The notes under the pieces: model-generated
What the model was told of the DNA's origin: nothing
What the model saw: the letters and a program-made list of their open reading frames with translations, nothing else
The model's database searches: none
Source of the DNA: Sphingomonas bacterium
Lineage (GTDB): Bacteria; Pseudomonadota; Alphaproteobacteria; Sphingomonadales; Sphingomonadaceae
Reading direction: 5' to 3'
Assembly: GCF_028289855.1 (NCBI RefSeq)
Contig: NZ_JAQGKZ010000032.1
Location: 1 to 52,613 of the forward strand
Length of the DNA: 52,613 bases
Made by a program: the position numbers and the translations under genes
In this document: positions 6,663 through 15,970 of the stretch, piece after piece
Layout of the letters: the number at the start of each line of letters is the position of its first letter
How positions within the stretch are numbered: position 1 is the stretch's first letter

Positions 6663-9282
6663 CGAGCATCCCCGCCAGCGCGGCGAACGCGTTGTCCTTG
6701 GGCGGCGCGGTCGGCTTGGCGTTTGGGGTGAGGCCCTGCCACATCCATTGCACACGGCCCGCTGCATCGGGCTTAGCGGTGCGGAAGCCGAGCTGTGCCA
6801 TCAGCCGCGCGAGCGTGTCGGGGTGAAGCCCGATCGATGTCGCCAGCGCCGGATCGAGGACGAATGGCGCACGACCCTTGCGCCCGTCATGCGCCGCGCG
6901 GGCGATGCGCTCGACCAGGTCGATGCGCACCGCCTGTTGGCCGAGGGGGCGGAAACCATAGGGCAAATCGGCGCCGAGGGCGTTGCGTGGCAGGACGGTG
7001 GCGCCTTCGCGTGGTGCGTCGGCGAGCCGCACCAGCAAGCGACGCCACTGTGCGGCGCCTGGCTTCAATAAGGCGGGCGCGAACACGTCGAGCGTGCCGA
7101 TGGTTACTCCGATCCGCCCGAGCCGCTTGCGCGCGATTGGATCGAGCCCTTCGAGTTGCACGCCCATAGCCCGGCGTGGCAGCAGCCCGCCGGCCTGCAG
7201 CAATGCCGCTGCAGCGGCGCGCAACGGCGCGCCGGCGACGGGATCGTGCAGGATTTGGTCGAGCTGGCCGAACACCGGCAGATGCCGCGCGACCTGCGCC
7301 GCCAGCCAGCGGTCGAGCCGCGCCTGGACGGTCTTGCGCGACGCGGGATCGAGCGCGTCGAGCGCGCGGTCGAGCTTGATGCGTGGCTGCGCGAGGGTGG
7401 GGCCAAGGGCGATGTGAGCAATGGATGAGCCACGCCAACGGATTTCCGCCCCTTCGACGCTTCCCCGGCGAAGGCCGGGGTCCAGTTGCGATGACATCGG
7501 CGAGGGAGAACCCCCGTCTCCATTCGCACCGATTCTGGGCCCCGGCCTTCGCCGGGGAAGCGTATGTGGCAGGTTCAGGGAGAAGGCGTCGTCGTCTGCC
7601 TGCGCCAACGCCTTCGCCCGCCGCGCCAGTTCGACCCCCAGCCGCTTCTCTGCTGCCGCCAGCAACAGGCGCTTGTCGGCTGCGCGCGCATCCGCCGCCA
7701 CAGTAAACGTGAACCCCGCCAGCGTACCGATCGGATGATCCTCGACCATCACCTCGCCCTGCTCGCCGATCACGACGGGTAGCGCACCGGCGTCCTTACC
7801 GATCTGGCGCAGCAGCATCGTGGTACGCTTGTCGACGAAGCGCTGCGTCAGCGAATTGTGCAGCGCGTCGGACAAGCGCTCCTCGACCTCGCCGGTGCGC
7901 GCCGCCCAATGCGCCGGGTCGGCCAGCCAGTCGGCGCGGTGCGCGATATACGCCCAAGTGCGCACCCCGGCGATCCGCCCCGCGATCGTCTCGACATCGC
8001 CGGTGACGTCGTCGAGCCGCGCGACTTCGCTGGCGAACCACGACACCGGGATGCGCCCGTCGCCTTCGCTGAGATGCCCGAACACGCGCGACACCAGCCG
8101 CACATGCTGGTCGGCGCCGAGCTTGCGGAAATCGGGCACGCCGCATGCCGCCCATAAGCGCGCGACCATTACGGCGCCGTGCGTGCGGTCGCGTACCCAA
8201 TCCTCCTCGGCCAGCCGCTTGAGCACGCCCAGATCGACCGCCGGTGGTGCTGTGCGCAAGGCGCGATGCGCGGGCCGCGTTTCGAGGCTCTCGATCAGAG
8301 CATCGATCGAATTCAAACCGGGCTCGCCCTCGCGCCAATAAAGGAAGTCGAGGGCAGGAAAACGATGCTCCTCGATCGCGTAGACTTCCTCGGGCGTGAA
8401 CGCTCCCGGTCCTTCCGCGGCCAACGCGCCGAACGTCCCGTCGCGCTGGTGCCGCCCGGCGCGGCCCGCGATCTGCGCCATTTCGCTGACGGTGAGCCGG
8501 CGCTGGCGCTGACCGTCGAACTTGTTTAGGCTGGCGAACGCGACGTGCTGCACGTCCATGTTGAGCCCCATGCCGATCGCGTCGGTCGCGACGAGGTAAT
8601 CGACCTCGCCCGCCTGGAACATCGCGACCTGCGCGTTGCGGGTACGGGGGGACAGCGCGCCCATCACCACCGCCGCGCCGCCGCGCAAGCGCCGGACCAT
8701 CTCCGCGACCGCATAGACTTCCTCGGCGCTGAACGCGACGATCGCCGAACGCTTGGGCAGCCGCGACAGCTTCTTCGCGCCGGCATAACTGAGCGTTGAG
8801 AAGCGCGGTCGATTGACGATCTCCGCATCGGGGACGAGTGCCTTGATCATTGGGCGCAGCGTCTCCGAGCCGAGGATCATCGTCTCGTCGCGCCCGCGCG
8901 CATTGAGCAGGCGGTCGGTAAAGACATGCCCGCGCTCGGGATCGGCACCCAGTTGCGCCTCGTCGAGCGCCAGGAACGACACATCCTTGAGTCCTTGTGT
9001 GTCCGCTCCGGCAAACATGCCTCCGCGGATCGGCATCGACTCCGCGGTGCACAGGAACCAGCGCGCGTCGGGCGGGACGATGCGCTCCTCGCCGGTCATC
9101 AGCGCGACGCGGTCCTTGCCCTTGATCGCGACCACCCGGTCGTACACTTCGCGCGCCAGCAGCCGCAGCGGGAAGCCGATCATCCCGCTCGAATGCCCGC
9201 ACATCCGCTCGATCGCGAGGTGCGTCTTGCCGGTATTGGTGGGACCGAGCACCGCGGTGACCGGGTTACTGTACGCGCTCAT
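6655..9282 (-). CDS. SUV3-like DEAD/DEAH-box helicase
   Basis: An 875-residue helicase from MSAYSNPVTAVLGPTNTGKTH. Motifs in order are Walker A GPTNTGKTH, motif II DEAQ, a helicase C domain with DAIGMGLNMDV, and motif VI QIAGRAGRHQRDG. The DEAQ and QIAGRAGR signatures match the mitochondrial Suv3-like RNA helicases that alphaproteobacteria also carry. The C-terminal third contains a family-specific region ending GLTPNAKPTAPPKDNAF. Residues about 574-608 are encoded by an inserted palindromic element (separate entry). A GTG 72 bp upstream (9354) is a possible earlier start but has no well-placed ribosome binding site. The role is probably RNA unwinding and turnover. Confidence 0.9.
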   Translation of the reverse strand: MSAYSNPVTAVLGPTNTGKTHLAIERMCGHSSGMIGFPLRLLAREVYDRVVAIKGKDRVALMTGEERIVPPDARWFLCTAESMPIRGGMFAGADTQGLKDVSFLALDEAQLGADPERGHVFTDRLLNARGRDETMILGSETLRPMIKALVPDAEIVNRPRFSTLSYAGAKKLSRLPKRSAIVAFSAEEVYAVAEMVRRLRGGAAVVMGALSPRTRNAQVAMFQAGEVDYLVATDAIGMGLNMDVQHVAFASLNKFDGQRQRRLTVSEMAQIAGRAGRHQRDGTFGALAAEGPGAFTPEEVYAIEEHRFPALDFLYWREGEPGLNSIDALIESLETRPAHRALRTAPPAVDLGVLKRLAEEDWVRDRTHGAVMVARLWAACGVPDFRKLGADQHVRLVSRVFGHLSEGDGRIPVSWFASEVARLDDVTGDVETIAGRIAGVRTWAYIAHRADWLADPAHWAARTGEVEERLSDALHNSLTQRFVDKRTTMLLRQIGKDAGALPVVIGEQGEVMVEDHPIGTLAGFTFTVAADARAADKRLLLAAAEKRLGVELARRAKALAQADDDAFSLNLPHTLPRRRPGPRIGANGDGGSPSPMSSQLDPGLRRGSVEGAEIRWRGSSIAHIALGPTLAQPRIKLDRALDALDPASRKTVQARLDRWLAAQVARHLPVFGQLDQILHDPVAGAPLRAAAAALLQAGGLLPRRAMGVQLEGLDPIARKRLGRIGVTIGTLDVFAPALLKPGAAQWRRLLVRLADAPREGATVLPRNALGADLPYGFRPLGQQAVRIDLVERIARAAHDGRKGRAPFVLDPALATSIGLHPDTLARLMAQLGFRTAKPDAAGRVQWMWQGLTPNAKPTAPPKDNAFAALAGMLDG
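7459..7562. repeat. Palindromic repeat inserted in frame in the helicase gene
   Basis: Two 28-bp arms, at 7459-7485 and 7535-7562, are inverted copies with one mismatch. Each has CCCCGGC-CTTC-GCCGGGG or its complement at its core. The ~104-bp unit, with flanks, is translated as a Pro/Arg/Gly-rich segment including LPRRRPGP and LDPGLRRGS. It interrupts the normal sequence between DDAFSLNLPHT and EIRWRGSSIAHI. The architecture is that of the intergenic dyads elsewhere in the window. Confidence 0.85.
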
Positions 9283-9438
9283 TACGCCGCTAACATCGTC
9301 GCGCGACGCGGTCAGCGCAAGCGGGAAACCCTTAAGAAAAGTCCCCTTATTCACCTATACTTAAGTAGTCCTCCGCGATAATGAAACTGTCCCTAGCACG
9401 GCACGGCTCGCCGCAAGGACGGGCAAAAGGCCCGCTTG

Positions 9439-9454
9439 TTAAATTGACTTTAAC
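9439..9454 (+). promoter_or_regulatory. Consensus CtrA box
   Basis: TTAA-N7-TTAAC is present exactly (TTAA ATTGACT TTAAC), 47 bp before the preferred start of the M23 peptidase gene. It also lies in the shared upstream region with the divergent helicase. CtrA is the alphaproteobacterial cell-cycle and envelope response regulator; this is its full binding motif. I infer control of the M23 gene because of its envelope role. Confidence 0.55.
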
Positions 9455-9500
9455 CACTCGCCCACACAGTGATTCCGCTCGCGCCGGGGGTGGATCGGCG

Positions 9501-11018
9501 ATGATGTCCGGGGACGATTACGCCGTGTTTTTGCGCAATGACCAATTCGATTCGGCGGGCGGCGCGGCCGCGCGCTCGTCGGAACTGGTCCTGGTGCCCG
9601 AACCTACCCGGCTCGACCGGATGCGTCATGCCATCGAAGCGATCGACTGGACGCCCGATCTCGGCGCGCGGATCGGGTCGCGCGACTGGTTCCGCGGCGC
9701 CGCCACCTGCACGGCGTTGCTGTGCGCGACCTGGGCGCTGTCGCCCGGGTTCGCCCGCCCGATCGCCGGCGAGACGCCCAAGGCGCTGAGCAGCACCGCG
9801 TGGGACAATGCCCGCGCGCAAGCCATCGCCCCGCTCGCCTGGGGCGCCGACACCGGCCAGCGGATGGCGGCGAACGACCTCGTCCGGCCGCTCGGCGAAA
9901 CGCCCGACCGGCCGCATTTGCCTTTCTCCTCGGCGATGAGCGACGGCGACAGCCTCGCCGCGTTGCTGCGCCGCGCCGGTGCCGCCAAGGCCGACGTTGC
10001 GGCAATTTCCGACATGGTTGCAAACGCGCTGCCGCTCGACGAGATCCGCCCGGGAACGCGTTTCGACGGCGTGCTCGGGCCGCGCGCGCACAAGAGCGAT
10101 CCGCGCCCGATCGAGACGCTCAGCTTTCAGCCGGCATTCGATTTCCGGCTGATCATCTCGCGCACCGCCAACGGCCTGTCGATGCAGCGCCAGGCGATTT
10201 CGGTCGACGACACGCCGCTGCGCATCCAGGGGCTGGCGGGGGCGAGCCTCTACAAGTCGCTGCGTGCGGCGGGTGTGCCGTCGACGGCGGCGGCGGATTA
10301 CCTCAAAGCGATGGCAACCCGCATCTCGCTCGGCAGCGACGTTACCGCGGGCGACCCGTTCGACATCATCCTCAAGCAACGCCGCGCCGCGACCGGCGAG
10401 GTCGAAATCGGCGACATCGTGTTCGCCGGGCTCGATCTTGGTGGCCGCAAGGTGCAACTCGTCAAATGGGCGGGCCAGGACAGCGACGACGAGGACGGCG
10501 GCGGCGACTGGTACGACGCCAATGGCGGCGAAACGCGCCGTCAGGGGTTTGTCGGGTTGCCGGTCAACGGCCGTGTCAGCTCGGCGTTCGGGATGCGGAT
10601 GCACCCGATCCTGGGCTATTACCGGATGCACAAGGGCATCGACATCGCCTGCCCCTATGGATCGCCGGTCTATGCGGTGGTCGACGGGACGGTGAACTGG
10701 GCCGGGTACAAGGGCGGCTACGGCAATTTCATCGGTATCCTGGGGTCCGGCGGGGTCGGCACGGGGTACGGTCATCTCAGCCGCATCGCGGTGCGCAACG
10801 GCGAGCGCGTGTCGCGCGGCGAGCTGGTCGGCTATTCGGGCAATTCGGGGCTGTCGACCGGCCCGCACCTCCATTTCGAGGTCTATCGCGGTGGAGAGAC
10901 GGTCAATCCGCGCGGCTTCTCATTCTCGACGATGGCGGCGCTGACCGGCAGCGCGCTGCGCGCGTTCAAGGCGAAGGTCGCCGATCTGCTGGCGGTGCGG
11001 CCGGGGACCGCGCGGTAG
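9501..11018 (+). CDS. M23 family (LytM-type) peptidoglycan metallopeptidase
   Basis: About 505 residues from MMSGDDYAVFLRND. A membrane-spanning or signal-anchor segment lies near residues 65-85 (AATCTALLCATWALSPGF). A LysM/OapA-like middle region follows (MSDGDSLAALLRRAGA..., GDPFDIILKQRR). The C-terminal M23 domain has the zinc ligands in MHKGIDIA and HLHFEV, plus GYGHLSRI. It should cleave peptidoglycan cross-bridges or act as a divisome activator in the periplasm. An in-frame ATG at 9381 exists but has no Shine-Dalgarno sequence and would place the CtrA box inside the gene. The start at 9501 follows GGGGG. Confidence 0.9.
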   Translation: MMSGDDYAVFLRNDQFDSAGGAAARSSELVLVPEPTRLDRMRHAIEAIDWTPDLGARIGSRDWFRGAATCTALLCATWALSPGFARPIAGETPKALSSTAWDNARAQAIAPLAWGADTGQRMAANDLVRPLGETPDRPHLPFSSAMSDGDSLAALLRRAGAAKADVAAISDMVANALPLDEIRPGTRFDGVLGPRAHKSDPRPIETLSFQPAFDFRLIISRTANGLSMQRQAISVDDTPLRIQGLAGASLYKSLRAAGVPSTAAADYLKAMATRISLGSDVTAGDPFDIILKQRRAATGEVEIGDIVFAGLDLGGRKVQLVKWAGQDSDDEDGGGDWYDANGGETRRQGFVGLPVNGRVSSAFGMRMHPILGYYRMHKGIDIACPYGSPVYAVVDGTVNWAGYKGGYGNFIGILGSGGVGTGYGHLSRIAVRNGERVSRGELVGYSGNSGLSTGPHLHFEVYRGGETVNPRGFSFSTMAALTGSALRAFKAKVADLLAVRPGTAR

Positions 11019-11119
11019 GGCGGGTACGTCTGATTTTGGGTGGTTAGCAAACGCTCGAACGCTTATTGCGATCTTCCTTGAGAACGTTCACAAAGGCGTT
11101 TCGCTACTGCCAGCAATGG

Positions 11120-12274
11120 ATGACCATGCCGATCAGCGATGCCGCCACCTCGACCAACGCCACGGCACCGGCGAAAAGTCACTATGTCATTCTCGACGGC
11201 CTGCGCGGTGTCGCATCGCTTGTGGTGATCGTCTTCCACCTGTTCGAAGCCTATGCCGACAACAATCCGCAGAAACAGATTATCAATCACGGCTACCTAG
11301 CGGTCGACTTCTTCTTCCTGTTGTCGGGCTTCGTGATTGCGTACGCCTATGACGATCGCTGGGGACGCATGGGGCAGTGGGAGTTCTACAAGCGGCGATT
11401 GGTCCGGCTCCAGCCGATGGTCGTGTTGGGCAGCGTGATCGGCGCGGCGCTATTCGCATTCCAGCACTGGACCATTTTCCCGAAGGTTGCCGGCAGTTCC
11501 GCATGGCAGGTCCTGTTGGTCATGCTGATCGGCTGCACGATGATCCCGCTGCCCAAATCGGCGGACATTCGCGGTTGGGATGAATCCTACCCGCTCAACG
11601 GCCCAGCCTGGTCGCTGTTTTACGAATATTGCGCCAATGTCCTGTACGCGGTCGGGCTGCGAAGGCTGTCCAGCCGCGGCCTCGGCCTACTCGTCGCGCT
11701 GTCCGCAATCGCGCTCATACTGCTCCTCGTCATTGGCGGACGGGGCGATCTGATCGGCGGCTGGTCACTCGACGCCGCCGGCCTCACGATGGGCTTTACG
11801 CGCGTGATGTTCCCGTTCTTTGCCGGCGTTCTGCTCATGCGGCTCGGCAAGCGAATCCGGCTGCCCGGTGCTTTCTGGCTTTGCAGCCTGATGCTGATCG
11901 TCGCGCTGTCGCTGCCCCGCTTCGGGGGCACCGAGCGGCTCTGGATCAACGGGCTGTACGAGGCCGGCTGCGTGATCGTGCTATTCCCGTTGATTGTTGC
12001 GATCGGCGCCGGTGAAAAACGGATCGATGGGCCGTCGGTGCGGGTCGCGCGGTTCTTCGGCGACCTGTCCTATCCGCTCTACATCACGCATTACCCGCTG
12101 ATCTATATTTACACTGGCTGGGTGATCGACCGAAACGTCCCGCCCGCGCAGGGCGCATTAGCTGGACTGGGCGTGTTCATCGTTGCCGTCGCGGTGGCGT
12201 ATGCGTCGCTCAAGTTGTTCGATGAGCCGGTTAGACGCTGGCTCGCGTCGAGGCTTTTGACCAAGCGAACCTAG
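11120..12274 (+). CDS. Acyltransferase family 3 (OafA/NodX-like) membrane protein
   Basis: About 384 residues, multi-spanning. YVILDGLRGVASLVVIVFHLFE is the hallmark first segment with the catalytic-type RGxAxxxVxxxH motif. FFFLLSGFVIAYAYDDRW and FYKRRLVRLQPMVVLGS are the next conserved blocks. The C terminus is FGDLSYPLYITHYPLIYIY, then ASLKLFDEPVRRWLA. Such proteins O-acetylate or acylate surface polysaccharides, LPS or small molecules at the inner membrane. The start is uncertain: ATG 11120 or 11126 is preferred over the TTG at 11066. The neighbours do not reveal the substrate. The gene is convergent with the HerA-like gene. Confidence 0.9.
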   Translation: MTMPISDAATSTNATAPAKSHYVILDGLRGVASLVVIVFHLFEAYADNNPQKQIINHGYLAVDFFFLLSGFVIAYAYDDRWGRMGQWEFYKRRLVRLQPMVVLGSVIGAALFAFQHWTIFPKVAGSSAWQVLLVMLIGCTMIPLPKSADIRGWDESYPLNGPAWSLFYEYCANVLYAVGLRRLSSRGLGLLVALSAIALILLLVIGGRGDLIGGWSLDAAGLTMGFTRVMFPFFAGVLLMRLGKRIRLPGAFWLCSLMLIVALSLPRFGGTERLWINGLYEAGCVIVLFPLIVAIGAGEKRIDGPSVRVARFFGDLSYPLYITHYPLIYIYTGWVIDRNVPPAQGALAGLGVFIVAVAVAYASLKLFDEPVRRWLASRLLTKRT

Positions 12275-12501
12275 TTCGCAACGTCCGCTGGTGGGTCGTC
12301 AGCTGTAATTCGCAATATACTCGCAATGTTGGATTTCGCCTGACAGCTTTGCCGGGCTCTTTGACATCGCAATGCTTTTACCCCCGTCGATTAGACGCGG
12401 AAATACGGTCGCCGAAACCTCGTGAAGTTTGGGAGGTCGGGCCATTGGCCCGCCGGCCGAGGCGCGGCTTTAACGCGATTTAGCTCTCGCTACGTCGCTG
12501 C

Positions 12502-14160
12502 CTATCGCCCTTGCGACCGCCACCGCCGAATCGTGCGGTCGATGATCTGGTCCTCGCCGCCGGTTTCGCGCCACAGGTCGGAGAAAATCGGGTCGGCCGA
12601 GGCAGGGCGCTTGCTTTCCTCGAGCCCGTCGAACGCGACGCGGATCGGGATCGCGACGCCTTCGCCGCAGATGATGCATTCGCGGTTGCGCAGCGCGGGG
12701 ATCGAAGCGAGGAAGCCGCGCGCGCCTTCGGGCATCGCGGCGCGGACGAACGCTTGGTCGCGGTCGTTGTTGAGGCGCATCGAGATGATCGTGCCGCATT
12801 GCGACAGCACGCCTTCGGCCAGATCGGACGGGCGCTGGGTGATCAGGCCGAGCGAGACGCCGTATTTGCGGCCTTCCTTGGCGATGCGGCTGAGGATCTT
12901 GCCGACCGACGACCCGTCGGCGTTGCGCTCGTTGGGGATGTAGCGGTGCGCTTCCTCGCAGATGAGAAGGATCGGGCGCTGCGGCTCGTTGCGGCTCCAG
13001 ATCGCGAAGTCGAACACCATCCGGCTAAGCACCGCGACCACCACGGAGGTGATTTCGTTCGGCACCCCCGACACGTCGATGATCGAGATCGGCTTGCCGT
13101 CACCCGGCAAGCGGAAGATGCGGGCGATGAAGTCCTGCATCGTGTCGGCAACCAGCATGCCCGAAAACATGAAGCCATAGCGCGGGTCGGCCTTGATCTC
13201 ATCGATCTTCGTGCGAAGCCGCAGGTACGGCGCGGTGTCGCCGGCACGATCCATCTTGCCCATTTCGAGCTGGATCAGATTGGTCAGGTCGCTGAGCAGA
13301 TACGGGATCGGGGCGTCGACCGTCAGCTTGGCGATCTCCTGCCCCAGCCGGCTCTTGCCGCGCGCGGCAAGCAGGCACTTGGCGAGGATGTCCTTGTCGA
13401 TCTGCGCCTCGTTGCCCGTCGTGGTCAGGAACACTTCGCAATGTTCCTCGAAATTCATCAGCCAGTACGGCATTTGCAGGTTCGACACGTCGAAGATCGC
13501 GCCATTGCCGTCGAACGCGGCGGAATATTCGCCGTGCGGATCGACCATCACGATATGCCCCTGCGGCGCGAGCTCGCAGATGCGATGGAGGATCAACGCG
13601 GCGCTGGTCGACTTGCCGGTGCCGGTCGAGCCGAGCAGCGCGAAATGCTTGCCGAGCATCGCATCGACATAGAGCGCGGCGCGGATGTCCCTGGTCGGAT
13701 AGACCGTGCCGATCTCGATGTGCGCGCGGTCGTCGGCGGCATAGATCTGCTTGAGGTCGGCGGTCGAGACGGGAAACGCCGCCGACCCCGGCACCGGATA
13801 GCGCGTGACGCCGCGCCGAAAGCGGTAGAGTTTGCCGGTCAGCCGTTCCTCGTCGCCCTCGCCGAGAAAATCGATCTGCGCGAGCACGCCAGCGTCGGTC
13901 AGCTTGAGCGAGCGGACGTTGGCGATCAGCCACGTGCCACCGAGCCGGATTTTTAGCTGCCCGCCGACCGACCCGGCGCTGGCGAGCACGGGGTCGGCGT
14001 CGTTGAGATAGCTTTCGACTACTGCTGTATCGAGCAGCACCTGGCCGCCCGACCCGGCGATATCGTTCAGCGCGCCGATCTGGCGCATGCCGATCGGCGC
14101 GGCTTGTGCCGGCGCGGGTGTGGCGTTGGCGAACGCGCCGTCGCCTGGCATCTCGGTCAT
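12502..14160 (-). CDS. HerA-like ATP-binding protein (DUF87/HAS-barrel)
   Basis: A 552-residue ATPase. An N-terminal HAS-barrel-like part spans residues 30-140 (GQLKIRLGGTWLIANVRSL). A FtsK/HerA-type RecA fold follows, with Walker A GSTGTGKST, VMVDPHGEYSAAF, Walker B ILLICEEAHRYIP and the conserved KYGVSLGLITQRPSDL. The C terminus has the HerA helical DUF853/DUF87 tail. In archaea HerA partners the NurA nuclease in end resection; no NurA-like gene is adjacent. Bacterial stand-alone copies are poorly characterised. A perfect 12-bp palindrome AACCTTAAGGTT (14218-14229) lies about 60 bp upstream of the start. Confidence 0.9.
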   Translation of the reverse strand: MTEMPGDGAFANATPAPAQAAPIGMRQIGALNDIAGSGGQVLLDTAVVESYLNDADPVLASAGSVGGQLKIRLGGTWLIANVRSLKLTDAGVLAQIDFLGEGDEERLTGKLYRFRRGVTRYPVPGSAAFPVSTADLKQIYAADDRAHIEIGTVYPTRDIRAALYVDAMLGKHFALLGSTGTGKSTSAALILHRICELAPQGHIVMVDPHGEYSAAFDGNGAIFDVSNLQMPYWLMNFEEHCEVFLTTTGNEAQIDKDILAKCLLAARGKSRLGQEIAKLTVDAPIPYLLSDLTNLIQLEMGKMDRAGDTAPYLRLRTKIDEIKADPRYGFMFSGMLVADTMQDFIARIFRLPGDGKPISIIDVSGVPNEITSVVVAVLSRMVFDFAIWSRNEPQRPILLICEEAHRYIPNERNADGSSVGKILSRIAKEGRKYGVSLGLITQRPSDLAEGVLSQCGTIISMRLNNDRDQAFVRAAMPEGARGFLASIPALRNRECIICGEGVAIPIRVAFDGLEESKRPASADPIFSDLWRETGGEDQIIDRTIRRWRSQGR

Positions 14161-14217
14161 CGGATTCCCCTGATCATCCGCGCTTCATGCACCGGCAGGG
14201 GTAAAGATTGCGTGATT

Positions 14218-14229
14218 AACCTTAAGGTT
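14218..14229. promoter_or_regulatory. 12-bp palindrome upstream of the HerA-like gene
   Basis: AACCTTAAGGTT is a perfect palindrome in the 93-bp spacer between the HerA-like start and the TIGR02186 stop. It is a candidate protein-binding site; nothing further supports it. Confidence 0.3.
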
Positions 14230-14253
14230 GAGCGGGGTGGGATCCGCCGCCGC

Positions 14254-15012
14254 TCACAACCGCCGCGCGACATAGCCCGCGGCCCAGCCGAGCAGTACCG
14301 ACAGGGCCACCGCGACCAGCCCATAGGTGATCGACCAGCGCTGCGCCGAGCGCGCGACGAACCGCTCGAACCCCGATTTACGGATCTCGATTTCCTTGGT
14401 CGCGACCGCCAGCACGTGGCCGTCGCGGATCAGAAAGGTCTCAGCGGTGAAGCGCCCGACCGGCACGCGCGCCGGGATATCGACCCGCGCGCGATAGAGC
14501 ACGCCGTCGCTGATCTCGACCGCATCGGGTTTCTGGTAATACAGCCCGCCGCGCTGTTTCAGATCGTTGAGCCCGCGGGCGAAGCGGTCCTGCTCGTCGG
14601 CGGGAGCGCTCGACGCGGGGGACAGCTGGAGGCTGTCGAGCCCGAGTTCGTAGATCGCGCGCGTGCGCTCATCGACGATCTTGTCGATCGGCCGCGACGA
14701 CACCATGCCGTAGAAACTCGGCGCCGAGCGATAGCGCAACCGCGCGGCGTTGACCCAGATGCCCGCGATCCGCGTCTTCTCGCGCACAAGGATCGATTGC
14801 GTCGGGCCCTTCACCACCACGACGATGTCGGTCGGCTTGTCGTCGTTGGGCAGCCGCCCGCCGGGGTAGAGGATCGCCCCGAACAACAGCAATTCGGCGC
14901 CGGTGAACGAATAAGCGATGTCGATCTGGCGCTGCGATACATCGGGGACGAGGACGGGCTTGGCTTGCCCCATCAGCAGCGGCGCGAAGAGCAAGGCAAC
15001 CGCTTTCCTCAC
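14254..15012 (-). CDS. TIGR02186 family protein
   Basis: A 252-residue protein from a GTG at 15012 (VRKAVALLFAPLLMGQA, a signal peptide). Its GTGA overlaps the stop of the TauE/SafE gene. The extracytoplasmic body (PDVSQRQIDIAYSFTGAELLLFGAIL ... VVVVKGPTQSILVREK) is followed by a C-terminal membrane helix (ITYGLVAVALSVLLGWAAGYV). This is the alphaproteobacterial TIGR02186 family, which characteristically sits beside a TSUP transporter. It is presumably an accessory subunit facing the periplasm. The longer overlapping frame to 15987 is an artefact of the frame running through the transporter gene. Confidence 0.88.
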   Translation of the reverse strand: MRKAVALLFAPLLMGQAKPVLVPDVSQRQIDIAYSFTGAELLLFGAILYPGGRLPNDDKPTDIVVVVKGPTQSILVREKTRIAGIWVNAARLRYRSAPSFYGMVSSRPIDKIVDERTRAIYELGLDSLQLSPASSAPADEQDRFARGLNDLKQRGGLYYQKPDAVEISDGVLYRARVDIPARVPVGRFTAETFLIRDGHVLAVATKEIEIRKSGFERFVARSAQRWSITYGLVAVALSVLLGWAAGYVARRL

Positions 15013-15923
15013 GACAATTCGACCGAGAAGATCTCGTCGGGGCGCAAGGTCAGCCCGACCAGCATGCGCAATCCCACCAGCAGCACCAGCAACGCGAGCG
15101 CGAGGCGGAGATATTCGGGCTTCCACTTGGTCGCGAACCGCGCCCCGATCTGCGCGCCGGTCACCGACCCGACCAGCAGCAGCGCGGCGAGCACGATATC
15201 GACCGCCTTGGTCGTGGTGGCATGGACCATCGTCGCCCAGGCGGTGACGAACAAAGTCTGGAACAGGCTGGTGCCGACCACCACCTGCGTCGCCATGCCG
15301 AGCAGATAGATCATCGCCGGGACCAGGATGAACCCGCCGCCGACGCCGAGCAGGATGGTGAGAATGCCGACTCCGAACCCGAGCAGCAACGGCGCGAGCG
15401 GGGAAATGTAGAGCCCCGAACGATAGAAGCGCGTGCGGAACGGGAGCGCGGCGACCAGCGGATGATGGTGGCGCTTGGCCGCGCGCGGCGCGTGCCCGGC
15501 GCGGGTCGCGCGGATGAACTGGATCGCTTCGCGCGCCATCATCGACCCGATCGACCCGAGCATCAGCACGTAGACGACCGCGATCATCGTATCGAGCTGA
15601 CCGCTCGCCTGAAGCGCCTTGAAGATCCACGCGCCGAACACCGACCCCGCGAACCCGCCCGCGACCATCAGCCCGCCCATCTTGAAATCGACCCCGCGGC
15701 GCTGAAGGTGCGCGAACACGCCGGATACGCTGGCGCCGGTCACCTGACTTGCCGCGGACGCTGCGGCGACGGTCGGCGGGATGCCATAGATGATCAGCAG
15801 CGGCGTCGTCAGAAACCCGCCGCCGACCCCGAACATCCCCGACAGCAACCCGACGAACCCGCCGAGCAGGATGATGACGAGCGCGTTGACCGACAGATTG
15901 GCGATGGGGAGGTAGATATCCAC
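15009..15923 (-). CDS. TauE/SafE (TSUP) family anion exporter
   Basis: A 304-residue membrane protein with two homologous halves. Each half has a GxFGVGGGF-like loop: LSGMFGVGGGFLTTPLLIIYGIP near residue 28 and ILLGVGGGFILVPAMIYLLG near residue 195. TSUP proteins move sulfite, sulfonates or other anions. The central charged loop (RATRAGHAPRAAKRHHHPL) is typical of the alphaproteobacterial subgroup paired with TIGR02186. It overlaps that gene by four bases, so the two are coupled and probably act together. Confidence 0.93.
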   Translation of the reverse strand: MDIYLPIANLSVNALVIILLGGFVGLLSGMFGVGGGFLTTPLLIIYGIPPTVAAASAASQVTGASVSGVFAHLQRRGVDFKMGGLMVAGGFAGSVFGAWIFKALQASGQLDTMIAVVYVLMLGSIGSMMAREAIQFIRATRAGHAPRAAKRHHHPLVAALPFRTRFYRSGLYISPLAPLLLGFGVGILTILLGVGGGFILVPAMIYLLGMATQVVVGTSLFQTLFVTAWATMVHATTTKAVDIVLAALLLVGSVTGAQIGARFATKWKPEYLRLALALLVLLVGLRMLVGLTLRPDEIFSVELS

Positions 15924-15970
15924 AGCCCCCGCTTATCGCGTGGGGGTGCTTTGCGCAAAGGAGGGTGGAA

